From the NCBI RefSeq assembly GCF_023195535.1, contig NZ_JALPNF010000006.1, positions 62,001-126,000 on the forward strand: a stretch of 64,000 nt of DNA, read 5' to 3'. Source of the stretch: Sphingomonas faeni (GTDB lineage Bacteria > Pseudomonadota > Alphaproteobacteria > Sphingomonadales > Sphingomonadaceae). Below, piece after piece: positions 32,376 to 41,321 of the stretch; position 1 is the first letter of the stretch, and the number at the start of each line of letters is the position of its first letter. The translations under genes and the position numbers were made by a program. A model generated the notes under the pieces. That model saw nothing but the letters and a program-made list of their open reading frames with translations, did no database searches and was not told the origin of the DNA.

Positions 32376-33515
32376 GGCCTGTTTGATGCCATTTTCATCG
32401 AATCGAGCGTCCTTCGGCACGGTGACGAACGGCTGGATCGGGGCCGCCGCGCCACCTGCGGCAACGTTCAGCCCGAAGACGAAGGCGAGCACCGTCGCGA
32501 TCGCCATGTACAGGTCGTCGCGGACTTCCTGCCCCTCCTTGCTGGTGTAATAGACCGCGCGGGCGAGCATTGGATATTCGAGCACCGGCACGCGGCCCTC
32601 CGCGGCGAGTTCGCGGATCGCCAGTGCGGTCGCGCCGCGCCCCTTGGCGACCACCACCGGCACCTGGTCCTTGCCGCGATCGTAGCGCAGCGCGACGGCG
32701 AAATGCGTCGGGTTGGTCAGCACGACATGTGCCTCCGCGACCGACTTGCGCAGCCCGCCGCTCGCCATCGCGCGCATCTTCGCGCGCATCTGGCCCTTCG
32801 CCTCGCCATTGCCCTCGGTCGACTTGTGCTCGTCCTTCACCTCCTGCTTCGACATCCGCATCTTGCCAAGGCGGCGGATGATCTGGATCGGCAGGTCGAT
32901 GCCGGCGATCGCGCACAGCCCGAACGCCATCGCGATCAGGATCGCTTTGAACGTGCCGCCGAGCGTCGACAGGGCCTGGTTCAGATCGGCGGACGAGGCG
33001 AGCCCCATCGTCGTGTGCGCGGCGTTCCACAGCATCCAGCCGCCGATCGTGCCGAGCAGGATGACCTTCAGCAGCGACTTGCCGAGCTCGATCCAGCCGT
33101 TCGACCCGAAGATGCGCTTGAGGCCGGCCGCGGGATCGATCCGGCTGTATTTAGGCGCCATCAGCTTGCCGTTGAAGCCGAGCGAGCCGAGCCCGGCCTG
33201 GCTGAGGATCGCGGCGGCGATGGTGACGACGAACAGGCTGATCAGCGACGGCGCGAGCTTGCCGCCTGCTTCCATCAACGGGCGCCACGGCGAGAAATCC
33301 TCGACATCGGCGTGGGTGAACTGGAAGCTGGATGCCATCACCTGCTTGCAGGCAGTGATGAGGTGCGGGCCGGCGTAGATCAGCCAGCCGACGCCCGCGA
33401 CCATGCTGAGCGCGGTGGCGAAATCGCGCGAGCGGAGGATGTCGCCCTTATCGACCGCATCCTTCTTGCGCTTGGCGGTTGGGGATTCAGTTTTTTCACC
33501 GGAATCTTCGGACAT
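32373..33515 (-). CDS. flhB: FlhB, flagellar type III export switch protein
   Basis: A 380-aa inner-membrane protein. Basic N-terminus (EKTESPTAKRKKDAVDKG), four membrane segments (about 30-50, 85-110, 140-165 and 185-210), then the cytosolic domain with the autocleavage motif NPTHFAVALRY. Cleavage at N|PTH changes export from hook to filament substrates. The ORF is open further upstream, but MSEDSGEKTE at 33515 is the conserved start and overlaps the fliR stop by one base. Confidence 0.95.
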   Translation of the reverse strand: MSEDSGEKTESPTAKRKKDAVDKGDILRSRDFATALSMVAGVGWLIYAGPHLITACKQVMASSFQFTHADVEDFSPWRPLMEAGGKLAPSLISLFVVTIAAAILSQAGLGSLGFNGKLMAPKYSRIDPAAGLKRIFGSNGWIELGKSLLKVILLGTIGGWMLWNAAHTTMGLASSADLNQALSTLGGTFKAILIAMAFGLCAIAGIDLPIQIIRRLGKMRMSKQEVKDEHKSTEGNGEAKGQMRAKMRAMASGGLRKSVAEAHVVLTNPTHFAVALRYDRGKDQVPVVVAKGRGATALAIRELAAEGRVPVLEYPMLARAVYYTSKEGQEVRDDLYMAIATVLAFVFGLNVAAGGAAAPIQPFVTVPKDARFDENGIKQA

Positions 33516-34288
33516 CAGCCGAGCACCAGGTTTTCGGTGGCGGACAGCCCTTCGCGGACGATGACGAGCATGTAGTCGCCCATCGTCGGGAACGCGATCG
33601 CCAGCGTGACGACGCCGACCGCGAGGCTGGCGGGGAGGCCGACCGCAAACAGGTTCAGCGCGGGCGCGGCGCGGCTCAGCATGCCGACGACGATGTTGAG
33701 GCACAGCAGCAGAAAGCCGACCGGGAGCGCGAGCAGCAGGCCGGCAAGGAACGCATAGCCGCCGAAGAACGCGATCGCCTTCAACCGCTCGATGCCGATC
33801 CAGGCTGCACCGGGCGGGAGCACGTCGTAGCTCCGGACGATCAGGTCGATCAGGATCAGATGGCCGTCGACCGACAGGAACAGCAGGGTGAGCATGATCG
33901 AGAAGAACTGGCCGAGCGCGGGGGACGACTTGCCGTTCTGCGGGTCGATCGAGGAGGCGAAACCGAGCCCCATCGCGCCGCCGATTACTTCGGCCGCGAT
34001 CATCGGCGCGGCGAACGAAATCTGCAGCACGAAGCCGAGCGCTAGGCCGACCAGCGCTTCGGCGGCGGCGGAGAGGATGGTGGAGACGGCGAAGATTTGT
34101 TGCGGCGGCACGATCGGATGCGCAGCGAGCACGAGGAACCCGATCGCTCCCGACAGGGTGACGCGCACGGTGACGGGCACCGAGACGTTGCCGAACACCG
34201 GCGCGGCGATGAACGTCGCACCGATCCGGATCATCACGAAGATGAGCGCCCAGAGCTGCGGCTCGATGCTGAGCCCGAAACCCAACAT
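33515..34288 (-). CDS. fliR: FliR, flagellar export gate protein
   Basis: A 257-aa protein with about six membrane helices. It has LWALIFVMIRIGATFIAAPVFG at the N-terminus and LNIVVGMLSRAAPALNLFAVGLP, the conserved FliR core. With FliP and FliQ it forms the helical export gate. It is separated from fliQ by 123 bases that hold a palindromic repeat, the largest gap in the operon. Confidence 0.95.
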   Translation of the reverse strand: MLGFGLSIEPQLWALIFVMIRIGATFIAAPVFGNVSVPVTVRVTLSGAIGFLVLAAHPIVPPQQIFAVSTILSAAAEALVGLALGFVLQISFAAPMIAAEVIGGAMGLGFASSIDPQNGKSSPALGQFFSIMLTLLFLSVDGHLILIDLIVRSYDVLPPGAAWIGIERLKAIAFFGGYAFLAGLLLALPVGFLLLCLNIVVGMLSRAAPALNLFAVGLPASLAVGVVTLAIAFPTMGDYMLVIVREGLSATENLVLG

Positions 34289-34297
34289 CTCAGTTGC

Positions 34298-34401
34298 CGT
34301 TCGTGCCGAGTAGGGACCGAGCGAAGTCGAGGGCCCGTATCGAGGTACCTGTCCCTCGATACGCCTTCTCGACGAGCTCGAAGTCTACTCGGGACGAACG
34401 G
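34298..34401. repeat. Palindromic repeat (family H) between fliQ and fliR
   Basis: CCGTTCGTGCCGAGTAG ... CTACTCGGGACGAACGG as outer arms, with inner GGCCCGTATCGAGG / CCCTCGATACGCC and a third pair GAGCGAAGTCGAG / CTCGACGAGCTCG. It interrupts otherwise closely packed genes. Confidence 0.9.
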
Positions 34402-34411
34402 AAATTTTGGC

Positions 34412-34681
34412 TCATTTAACCAAGTCCGGAATACGCTCGAAGATCCCGATCGTGAAATCGCTCAGCAACCCCAGGATCAGGCTCCCGAAGATCAGGATCG
34501 ACACGGCGACTACCACCAGCTTGGGCACGAACGACAGCGTCTGTTCGTTGATCGACGTCGCCGCCTGGATCATCCCGAGGATCAGCCCCGCCAGCAGCGC
34601 CGGGATCAGGATCGGCGCGCTGGCGAGTGCCAGCACCCACATCGTCTGGTTGGCGACGGTCAGGAAATATTGCGCGTCCAT
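34412..34681 (-). CDS. fliQ: FliQ, flagellar export gate protein
   Basis: An 89-aa protein with two membrane helices (about 15-38 and 52-75) and the FliQ blocks PILIPALLAGLILGMIQAATSINEQTLSFVPK. Length is typical. The start is four bases after the fliP stop. The palindromic repeat to fliR begins 10 bases after its stop. Confidence 0.95.
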   Translation of the reverse strand: MDAQYFLTVANQTMWVLALASAPILIPALLAGLILGMIQAATSINEQTLSFVPKLVVVAVSILIFGSLILGLLSDFTIGIFERIPDLVK

Positions 34682-34685
34682 GCTC

Positions 34686-35636
34686 TCAGGTCGCGAACGA
34701 GTTGGCGAGGCTGCCCATCGTCAGTGCCCAGCCGTCGACCAGCACGAACAATAGCAGTTTGAACGGCAGCGAGATGATCGTCGGGCTGAGCATCGCCATG
34801 CCGAGCGACATCAGCACGGTCGCGACGACCAGATCGATGACGATGAAGGGGAGGAAGATCAGGAAGCCGATCTGGAACGCGGTCTTCAGTTCCGACGTGA
34901 CGAACGCGGGGAGCAGGACCGAGAACGGGATGTCGAGCGAGGAGGCATAGGGCCCCGACTTCGCGATCTGCGCGAACATCGTGACGTCCTTCACGCGCGT
35001 CTGCTTCACCATGAACGCGTGCAGCGGGACGCCAGCGGTGGTGATCATCTGCGTGCCGGCGAGCTGCCCGGCGGCATAGGGCTGGATCGCGGTCGTGTTG
35101 ATCTGGCTTATGGTCGGCGCCATGATGAAGAACGACAGGAACAGCGACAGCCCGAGCAGCACCTGGTTCGGCGGCGTCTGCTGGAGGCCGAGCGCCTGGC
35201 GCAGGATCGCGAGCACGATGATGATCCGCGTGAAGCTGGTCATCATCAGCAGGATCCCTGGCAGGATCGTCAGCAGCCCCATGATGATGAGGACTTGCAA
35301 GCTCAGCGACAGCGACCCGCTCTGGCCGGTGTTGCCCGCGGCCTGTCCGCCGAGCTGGCCAAGCGCGCGATCGACCGCGTCGCCGACGGCGGGGTTGGTC
35401 GGAGCGGGGACGGCTTGCGCGAAGGCCGGCATCGCGAGGAAGAGGGCGAGCAGGAGGGCTAGGCCGATCCACACCAAGCTGTTTCCTCGCGAACGCGGGG
35501 ATCCAGGGTTATGGAGGGCAACGGTCTTGGCTCCTGGATTCCCGCGTTCGCGGGAAAACGGGGAGCGCTTCGGCGCGGCAAACAGGGCAGGGCCCGAACC
35601 CTTGCGGGTCACTGTCGGACGAGCGACCGCGCTCAT
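34686..35636 (-). CDS. fliP: FliP, flagellar export gate protein, with a repeat-encoded N-terminal insert
   Basis: The ORF from ATG 35636 encodes 316 aa, longer than usual FliP (about 245-260). Residues 54-75 are the FliP signal peptide (LVWIGLALLLALFLAMPAFA). The rest is a canonical FliP with TSFTRIIIVLAILRQALGLQQTPPNQVL and four membrane helices. Residues about 26-52 are encoded by a family C palindrome. The ATG overlaps the fliO stop by four bases, but the repeat also supplies GAGGAA eight bases before a GTG at 35474, which would give a 262-aa protein of normal length. Which start is used cannot be decided from sequence. Confidence 0.9.
   Translation of the reverse strand: MSAVARPTVTRKGSGPALFAAPKRSPFSRERGNPGAKTVALHNPGSPRSRGNSLVWIGLALLLALFLAMPAFAQAVPAPTNPAVGDAVDRALGQLGGQAAGNTGQSGSLSLSLQVLIIMGLLTILPGILLMMTSFTRIIIVLAILRQALGLQQTPPNQVLLGLSLFLSFFIMAPTISQINTTAIQPYAAGQLAGTQMITTAGVPLHAFMVKQTRVKDVTMFAQIAKSGPYASSLDIPFSVLLPAFVTSELKTAFQIGFLIFLPFIVIDLVVATVLMSLGMAMLSPTIISLPFKLLLFVLVDGWALTMGSLANSFAT
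35481..35559. repeat. Palindromic repeat, family C copy 2, inside the fliP frame
   Basis: TTTCCTCGCGAACGCGGGGATCCAGG and CCTGGATTCCCGCGTTCGCGGGAAAAC (arms 35481-35508 / 35531-35559; motifs given in parts). It reads through without stop in the fliP frame, encoding SPFSRERGNP...SPRSRGNS. Confidence 0.85.
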
Positions 35637-35887
35637 GCGTCGACCTTGTCGATCAGGTGCACGCCGCCACGTCCGACCGAGACGAGCAGCCGGCGGCCCT
35701 CGAAATCGATCACCGCGAGGCGCAGGCCCGGCGAGATCATCATCGTTTCCTTGACGCCGATCAGTCGCGTCGAGGGCTTGCCCGGGATCCGGCTCTCGAA
35801 CTTGCGCCACAGATACAGGCAGCCGAACATCAGGCCGCACACGAGTGGCAGCAGAATGACGAGCTTGAGGATATAGGTCCAGAGCAT
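35633..35887 (-). CDS. fliO: FliO-like flagellar biosynthetic protein
   Basis: An 84-aa protein. One N-terminal membrane helix (YILKLVILLPLVCGLMFGCLYLW), then a small beta domain (IGVKETMMISPGLRLAVIDFEGRRLLVSVGRGGVHLI) as in short FliO. FliO assists assembly of the FliP ring. It lies between fliN (four bases) and fliP (4-base overlap). Confidence 0.85.
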   Translation of the reverse strand: MLWTYILKLVILLPLVCGLMFGCLYLWRKFESRIPGKPSTRLIGVKETMMISPGLRLAVIDFEGRRLLVSVGRGGVHLIDKVDA

Positions 35888-35891
35888 CGGT

Positions 35892-36182
35892 TCAGCCGCG
35901 CTTGTCGGGCGACACGAGCTCGGTCATCCGAACGCCGAAGCGTTCGCCGACCGTCACCACTTCGCCGCGGCCGATCAGGGTGCCGTTGACGAATACATCG
36001 AGGAGTTCGTTGGCTTGGCGATCGAGCTCGATCACGCTGGATTCGCCGAGCGCGAGCAGTTCGCGCAGCGTCAGGCTGGTCGAGCCGATCTCGACGGTCA
36101 GCTTGACGTCGACATCCTGGAGCAGCCGGAAATTGGCGGCGACGGCAGCATCTACGGGGAAGCCTCCGGTCATGTCGTTCAT
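35892..36182 (-). CDS. fliN: FliN, flagellar motor switch protein
   Basis: A 96-aa SpoA-domain protein: VDVKLTVEIGSTSLTLRELLALGESSVIELDRQANELLDVFVNGTLIGRGEVV (conserved throughout, quoted here only by its landmarks). It forms the C-ring with FliM and FliG. The start at 36182 overlaps the fliM stop by four bases. There is no long N-terminal extension. Confidence 0.95.
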   Translation of the reverse strand: MNDMTGGFPVDAAVAANFRLLQDVDVKLTVEIGSTSLTLRELLALGESSVIELDRQANELLDVFVNGTLIGRGEVVTVGERFGVRMTELVSPDKRG

Positions 36183-37141
36183 GCTGCAAATCCTTCGTCG
36201 AAACTGGTAATCGAGGTGAGCTGGATGGCGGCGAAGCCGTTGGACGTACCGACCGTGCCGCAGCCGAGCCGGTTGTTGCCGACCATCACCGGCACGTCGC
36301 CCGAGATGGTGATCGGGATCACGTCGCCGGGCTTCAGGTCCATCAGCATGGTCAGCTTGACGACCGGCTCGGCGAGCACCGAGCGGATCGGGAAGCGCAC
36401 GTTCATGGCGGCGCGCGTCAGCTCGTTGCGCCAGGCGGGATCGGGTTCGGCCGACTTGCCGACGACCTTGGCGGTCAGCGACGGCGCATGCGGCTTCAGC
36501 GCGGAGACGGGATAGACGAGGTCGAGGAACACCGGCTTGGCGGTGCCCGCGGCGATCCCGAAGCGCGTGACGATCATCGCGTCCTCGCCGTCGAGCTCGG
36601 CGATCATCGCCGGGTTCACCTCGACGCGGGTCGGCAGGAAGTCGAACCGCGCCATTGGCTCCCACGCGGTCTTCAGCGGCGCGGCGATCATCTGGCCGAT
36701 CCGTGCGACCATCGCCTCGGCGGCGGGCGAGAACTCGGTCGGCAACGTGTGCGGCGCGGCACCGGTACCGCCGAAGAACATGTCGAGCATCTCGAGCACG
36801 AACTTGCCGTCCATGATGCACAGCGCCTGCGCCATCCCCGGCGTCATGATCAGCGGCAGCCACGCGGTCAGCGCATCGCTGCGTTCCGCGCGGTAATCGG
36901 TGAAGCGCTGGACCACCAACGGCTCAGCCCAGCAACGGACCTCCTGGCGCAGCAACGGCTCGAACACGGCGCGCAAGCCCCGCGCGAACCGGGCGGAGAG
37001 ATGCTGCAACGAATGCAGGTCGCCGAACGGATTGAGCTTGGCCCCGCCGAGCACGCCCTGATGCAGCACGCCGCCCTGGGGTGCGCCGGAGCGGTCCCGG
37101 TCGCGTCGCTCGCGCGTCTTTGCTGAGGCCTCGTTAACCAT
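36179..37141 (-). CDS. fliM: FliM, flagellar motor switch protein
   Basis: A 320-aa protein. The middle domain (about 45-225) has LSARFARGLRAVFEPLL and EMLDMFFGGTG, followed by a C-terminal SpoA domain (about 240-310; LMDLKPGDVIPI, VMVGNNRLGCG). The N-terminal CheY-binding peptide is not clearly recognisable: the first 25 residues are basic (RERRDRDRSG). It is three bases after fliL. Confidence 0.93.
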   Translation of the reverse strand: MVNEASAKTRERRDRDRSGAPQGGVLHQGVLGGAKLNPFGDLHSLQHLSARFARGLRAVFEPLLRQEVRCWAEPLVVQRFTDYRAERSDALTAWLPLIMTPGMAQALCIMDGKFVLEMLDMFFGGTGAAPHTLPTEFSPAAEAMVARIGQMIAAPLKTAWEPMARFDFLPTRVEVNPAMIAELDGEDAMIVTRFGIAAGTAKPVFLDLVYPVSALKPHAPSLTAKVVGKSAEPDPAWRNELTRAAMNVRFPIRSVLAEPVVKLTMLMDLKPGDVIPITISGDVPVMVGNNRLGCGTVGTSNGFAAIQLTSITSFDEGFAA

Positions 37142-37144
37142 GCC

Positions 37145-37774
37145 TCACTGAACAACGAAACTGGTAAAGTAAACGTTACCGATCCCGCCAAAGCCTTCCT
37201 TCTGCTTGAGCGTGTCGTTGATCGCTTTGGCCAACCGGACCTGCAACTGGCGCTTGCCGTCGCTGCTCATCACCTGCTCCTCGGTGGTGTCGCCGAGCGC
37301 CATCAGGATCGCCGAGCGGACCGCGATGTCGTTGGTCTTGAGGTTGGTGATGACGGTGTCGTCGTACGGCGTGGCGACCGCGATCCCGACCTGGACGAAG
37401 TGCGGCGAGTCCTGGAGATTCGAGGTAAATTCCTTCTCCATCGGGTAATAGGTCGACGCGTATTTGTCGCCGCCCTCTCCTGCGGGGGGCTTCATGCCGT
37501 GGTTTTCGGGTGCGGCTTCATCCCCGCCGCCATGACCGCCGCCCTCGTCGTCGCCGTCGCCAGTATGCTTCTGCTCGCTCTTGGGGACGAGCTTGGGCTT
37601 GCCATCGTCGACCGCCGCGTGACCGCCGCCGAGCAACCCGGCGTTACTGGCATAGACGCCCGCGCCGACGCCGCCACCGACCAGGACCAGCAGCGCACCG
37701 CCGCCGATCAGGATCATCTTCATCTTGCCCTTTTTCTTGGGCGCTGCGTCCGCAGTATCTTTCTTGTCGGCCAT
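37145..37774 (-). CDS. fliL: FliL, flagellar stator-associated protein
   Basis: A 209-aa protein. A Lys-rich N-terminus, one membrane helix (MKMILIGGGALLVLVGGGVGAGVYA), a Gly/Asp/His-rich linker (about 65-105; GDGDDEGGGHGGGDE) and a C-terminal FliL domain ending VYFTSFVVQ. FliL surrounds the stator units. The His/Asp-rich linker could bind metal, but that is only a composition remark. The start at 37774 is chosen because upstream codons belong to fliK. Confidence 0.9.
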   Translation of the reverse strand: MADKKDTADAAPKKKGKMKMILIGGGALLVLVGGGVGAGVYASNAGLLGGGHAAVDDGKPKLVPKSEQKHTGDGDDEGGGHGGGDEAAPENHGMKPPAGEGGDKYASTYYPMEKEFTSNLQDSPHFVQVGIAVATPYDDTVITNLKTNDIAVRSAILMALGDTTEEQVMSSDGKRQLQVRLAKAINDTLKQKEGFGGIGNVYFTSFVVQ

Positions 37775-37790
37775 GTCGGAGTCCTTCGGT

Positions 37791-39521
37791 TCAAGCGATT
37801 CGGGTGTCTTCGGTGAGCGCTGCGTCCACCGCCGGCGAAGCCGTGGTGCGAGTCGGGGCTTGCGGCGTCGTTGGTGGGCGGTGCTGGCCGTTGTTCGCGG
37901 CGCCGTCGCCTGGCGTGCCCTGCGCAAGCGATCCCTGGCCAAGCGATCCCTGGGCAAGCTTCAGCCCGCGCGCTTCGGCCAGTTCGACCAGCCGTGGCTG
38001 GGCATCCTGCAACAGGGTGCGCGTCGCGCTCTGCTCGGCTTGGAAATGGACGCGGACGGTGTCGCCGTCCTTTCTCATCGATACGTCGATCGCACCGAGC
38101 GCGTCGGGGATCAGGCGGATCCGCGTGTCTCCGGCGTCGGCGGCATCGCGGAGGATCTCGATCCGTTCAATCATCGCGTGCGGCCAGCGATCCTGACGCA
38201 TGTCGAGCGGCGCGTGCTGCGTCTCGGCCGTCCTGATCGCCGGTGCCGATACGGGCGCGCTGGTTACCAGCGAGGATATGGTCGGGTCCGCCTTGTCGCG
38301 ATCGTCGCGCGCCCTGGTCGCGGCCTGGATCGCCGCGCCGAACACCTGGCTTGCCGATGCGACAATACCCGGCTGTGGCTGGATCGCGTCGGGTAGGGCC
38401 ACGGCCAGTGCGACGGGCGCTGTGGCGTCGGTCGAGACCCAGCGCGTCATGGCGTTGTTCGGGTCGATGCCGGTCGATACGGGCGCTGCGTCGGTGAGAT
38501 CGGGCGACGCCGGAGTATCGCCTCTGCTCGTGGATGCCGGACCCGTGAGGGAAGGCAAGACGGATGTCGGCACGATGGGCCCCGCCACTTGTGTCGGTGG
38601 GGCGGTGATCGGTGGAAGGGTAGCTAGGGCGACCGGCAGGCTCTGCGCGGGACTGGAAGCAAGCGTCGCATTGCTCGTGACGGCGGACGAAGGGCGTGTA
38701 TCGGCAGCGGCTGCCGGAGGCGGTATGGGTGCGGGTGCGGTCGTCTCTTCCGTCTGCGGTGCTGCGGCCTGCGCTTGCTGGCCAGCCTTGCCCGTCGTGC
38801 GGGAGGGCGTGGCGTCGGCGAACTTGCCGACAGACGATGGAAGTCCTGGCGATAGTGGAGCCGTCGCAGTGCCGTCATCCGTATGCGCCGTCTCGGCGAC
38901 ATCGACGGCGATCGCGACGACCGGCAAGGGGAGAACCGCCGGTTGCGGCGCGAGCATCATGTCTGCGGCGATGGTTGGGCTTGCCGGCATCGGGGCCTCG
39001 GCGGGCTGCTCCGTAACTTCGTCCGGGGCAGGGCCATCCTTGGGGCGGGGATCGCGGCGTATTACGGCGAACGCCGTCGGTCGGGCGATACGTACGACCT
39101 GGGCGGGGATCGCGACCGGCTCGGCTTTGCCGGCGGGCGGCGCGGTTTCGACCATTTCGGGCGTCAGGGTGCTTGCCGGAAGCAGTGACGGCTTTGCAAT
39201 CGCCAGTGTCTGCGCGGGGTGGGGTGTGAGTATGGGCTGCCATTCCACCGCTTGGTCACCGGCGTGCGTCACGATCGGCAAGACGTTGCCGGTTACGGCG
39301 ACGTCCTGCAGGATGACGGCATCGGGAGCGATGCCAGTAAGGGGGACGAGCGGCGTCGGCGCTGACGGTGCAGGCGGCAGGCCGGGGAACGCACCCTCGT
39401 CGAGCGCATCGTTTGCCTGTGCAAAGGAATCGGCGAAATCGACCACCGTGCGCCCGTTCTGCACGGCCGGCGATCGTGTCTGCGCGGGGAGAACGGGAGA
39501 AAGGACGGCGATCTGGATCAT
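37791..39521 (-). CDS. fliK: FliK-like flagellar hook-length control protein
   Basis: A 576-aa Pro/Ala/Thr-rich, mostly disordered molecular ruler. The conserved C-terminal hook domain (about 465-545) includes RIRLIPDALGAIDVSMRKDGDTVRVHFQAE and TRTLLQDAQPRLVELAEARGL. A short repeat LAQGSLGQGSLAQG lies just after it, encoded by 15-base DNA units. The start at 39521 (MIQIAVLSPV) is preferred over an upstream ATG inside the fliJ gap. Confidence 0.88.
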   Translation of the reverse strand: MIQIAVLSPVLPAQTRSPAVQNGRTVVDFADSFAQANDALDEGAFPGLPPAPSAPTPLVPLTGIAPDAVILQDVAVTGNVLPIVTHAGDQAVEWQPILTPHPAQTLAIAKPSLLPASTLTPEMVETAPPAGKAEPVAIPAQVVRIARPTAFAVIRRDPRPKDGPAPDEVTEQPAEAPMPASPTIAADMMLAPQPAVLPLPVVAIAVDVAETAHTDDGTATAPLSPGLPSSVGKFADATPSRTTGKAGQQAQAAAPQTEETTAPAPIPPPAAAADTRPSSAVTSNATLASSPAQSLPVALATLPPITAPPTQVAGPIVPTSVLPSLTGPASTSRGDTPASPDLTDAAPVSTGIDPNNAMTRWVSTDATAPVALAVALPDAIQPQPGIVASASQVFGAAIQAATRARDDRDKADPTISSLVTSAPVSAPAIRTAETQHAPLDMRQDRWPHAMIERIEILRDAADAGDTRIRLIPDALGAIDVSMRKDGDTVRVHFQAEQSATRTLLQDAQPRLVELAEARGLKLAQGSLGQGSLAQGTPGDGAANNGQHRPPTTPQAPTRTTASPAVDAALTEDTRIA

Positions 39522-39568
39522 GCAGAATACTCGTTCGGGCGATCGGCACGCGGCCGCATAGCCCTCCC

Positions 39569-39994
39569 TCAGCAAGGATCGTGCCGAACCTTCCGGAACG
39601 CGGGCGCTTCCTCCATCGCGCGGATCGCCTTGAGCACCGCGTCGGCGTCGGCACGCGCGAGCAGCTTCTCGACCGCGCTTTGATCGCGCTTGGCGGCGCG
39701 GGTTGCCTCGGCGGCGCGTTCGACGCGATTTTCGGCCGCCTGCACGCGTTCGACCGCGGCATTGGCGGATTGTTGCAGGCGGTCGCGGTAATGCGCCGAC
39801 GCGCCCAGCGAGACCGCGGCGCGCGTTTCGTGGATCGGCGCTACGGCTTCGGCGAGCAGCGCGATACGGCCGGAAAGCGCCTGTTCGCTGGCGAACTTGT
39901 CGTGCGCGCGGGCTTCGTCGGCACGCGTCAGACCGAGCTGGAGCGTGCGGACGCGGTGGATGCGCGCCAGCGTCTTGCCGCGGGCATCCGCCAT
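39569..39994 (-). CDS. fliJ: FliJ, flagellar export chaperone
   Basis: A 141-aa coiled-coil protein with the FliJ opening LARIHRVRTLQLGLTRADEARAHDKFA and long Ala/Glu/Arg helices. It inserts in the FliI ATPase ring and promotes export. It begins one base after the fliI stop. The last residues (RKVRHDPC) are atypical. Confidence 0.85.
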   Translation of the reverse strand: MADARGKTLARIHRVRTLQLGLTRADEARAHDKFASEQALSGRIALLAEAVAPIHETRAAVSLGASAHYRDRLQQSANAAVERVQAAENRVERAAEATRAAKRDQSAVEKLLARADADAVLKAIRAMEEAPAFRKVRHDPC

Positions 39995-39995
39995 C

Positions 39996-41321
39996 TCAGC
40001 CGCCGAACACGCCGGTGAGCTCGGCGACCGCGTCGTTCAGCGAGACGGTCTCGTCGGCGTCCTGGCGGATATATTCCATGACCGCCGGGTGGCAGGCGAT
40101 GGCGGCGTCGATCGCAGGGTCGGCGCCGTGGCGGTAGGCGCCCATCAGCACGAGGTCGCGGTTTTCCTCATAGGTGGCGAGGTGGCGGCGGAGCGTCCGC
40201 GCGGCCTTGGCATGGGGGGCGTCGACGATGTCGGTCATCACGCGGCTGACCGACGGGCCGATGTCGATCGCGGGGTAGACGCCGCGCTCGGCGAGGTGGC
40301 GGTTGAGGACGATATGGCCGTCGAGGATCGAGCGCGCCGAGTCCACCACCGGATCGTTGCCGTCGTCGCCGTCCGCGAGCACCGTGTAGATCGCGGTGAT
40401 CGAGCCGCCGGTGTGGACGTCGACGCCGGCGCGCTCGATCAGGTTCGGCAGCATCGCGATGGCGCTGGGTGGATAACCGCGCGCGGACGCGGGTTCGCCG
40501 AGCGCGAGGCCGATCTCGCGACCGGCATGCGCGACGCGGGTCAGCGAATCCATGATGAGGAGGACCTTCTTGCCCTCGTCGCGGAAGGATTCGGCGATCG
40601 CGTGCGCCCGGAGCGCGCCGCGGATGCGGAGGACGGGGGAGTGGTTGGCGGGGACGGCGACGACGACCGAGCGTTTGCGCGCTTCGCCGGCGACCTTGGT
40701 TTCGAGGAAGTCGGCGACTTCGCGGCTACGCTCGCCGATCAGGCCGATGACGATCACGTCGGCTTGGGCCGCGCGGACGATCATGCCGAGCAGCACCGAC
40801 TTGCCGACGCCCGACCCGGCCATGATGCCGACGCGCTGGCCCTGGCCGATCGTCAGCAGGCCGTTGATCGCGCGCACGCCGACGTCGAGCGGTTCGAGCA
40901 CGCGGCCACGGTCGAGCGGCGACTGGAGCTTGCCGGCCAGCGGCCAGCGCCCGGCACCACGGATCGGACCGAGCCCGTCGATCGGCTTGCCGGCGCCGTC
41001 GACCACGCGACCCAGCAGCGCGGCGCCGACTTCGGCCTCACCCGGAGGCCCGATCGGCTTGACCGGCGCGCGCGGGAGCAGCGCGGCGGGGCCACCGAGG
41101 TTCATCATCAACGTGCGGCCGTTGCGGAAGCCGATGACCTCGGCCTCGACGCTCGCCGCGCCTTCGCCGACCTGGCAGACGGTGCCGACCGGAAGGGTCA
41201 GGCCGACCGCTTCCATGAGCAGGCCGTCGAACGACGCGAGGCGGCCCGAGACCTTCGGCTTGGCGACGAAATCGGCGTTGGAGAGGGTTTCGAGATAGTC
41301 GGCGGTAAAGCGGTTCAGCAT
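39996..41321 (-). CDS. fliI: FliI, flagellum-specific ATP synthase/ATPase
   Basis: A 441-aa hexameric ATPase of the flagellar export apparatus, related to F1-beta. Walker A is GIMAGSGVGKSVLLG near residue 165, Walker B VLLIMDSLTRVAHAGREIGLALGEP. It has the usual three-domain length. The start at 41321 overlaps the fliH stop by seven bases. Confidence 0.96.
   Translation of the reverse strand: MLNRFTADYLETLSNADFVAKPKVSGRLASFDGLLMEAVGLTLPVGTVCQVGEGAASVEAEVIGFRNGRTLMMNLGGPAALLPRAPVKPIGPPGEAEVGAALLGRVVDGAGKPIDGLGPIRGAGRWPLAGKLQSPLDRGRVLEPLDVGVRAINGLLTIGQGQRVGIMAGSGVGKSVLLGMIVRAAQADVIVIGLIGERSREVADFLETKVAGEARKRSVVVAVPANHSPVLRIRGALRAHAIAESFRDEGKKVLLIMDSLTRVAHAGREIGLALGEPASARGYPPSAIAMLPNLIERAGVDVHTGGSITAIYTVLADGDDGNDPVVDSARSILDGHIVLNRHLAERGVYPAIDIGPSVSRVMTDIVDAPHAKAARTLRRHLATYEENRDLVLMGAYRHGADPAIDAAIACHPAVMEYIRQDADETVSLNDAVAELTGVFGG

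Noticed and set aside
30852..33575. 907-codon plus-strand open frame opposite fliD and flhB
   Set aside because: Antisense to recognised flagellar genes, composition dominated by Arg, Gly and Asp, no motif.
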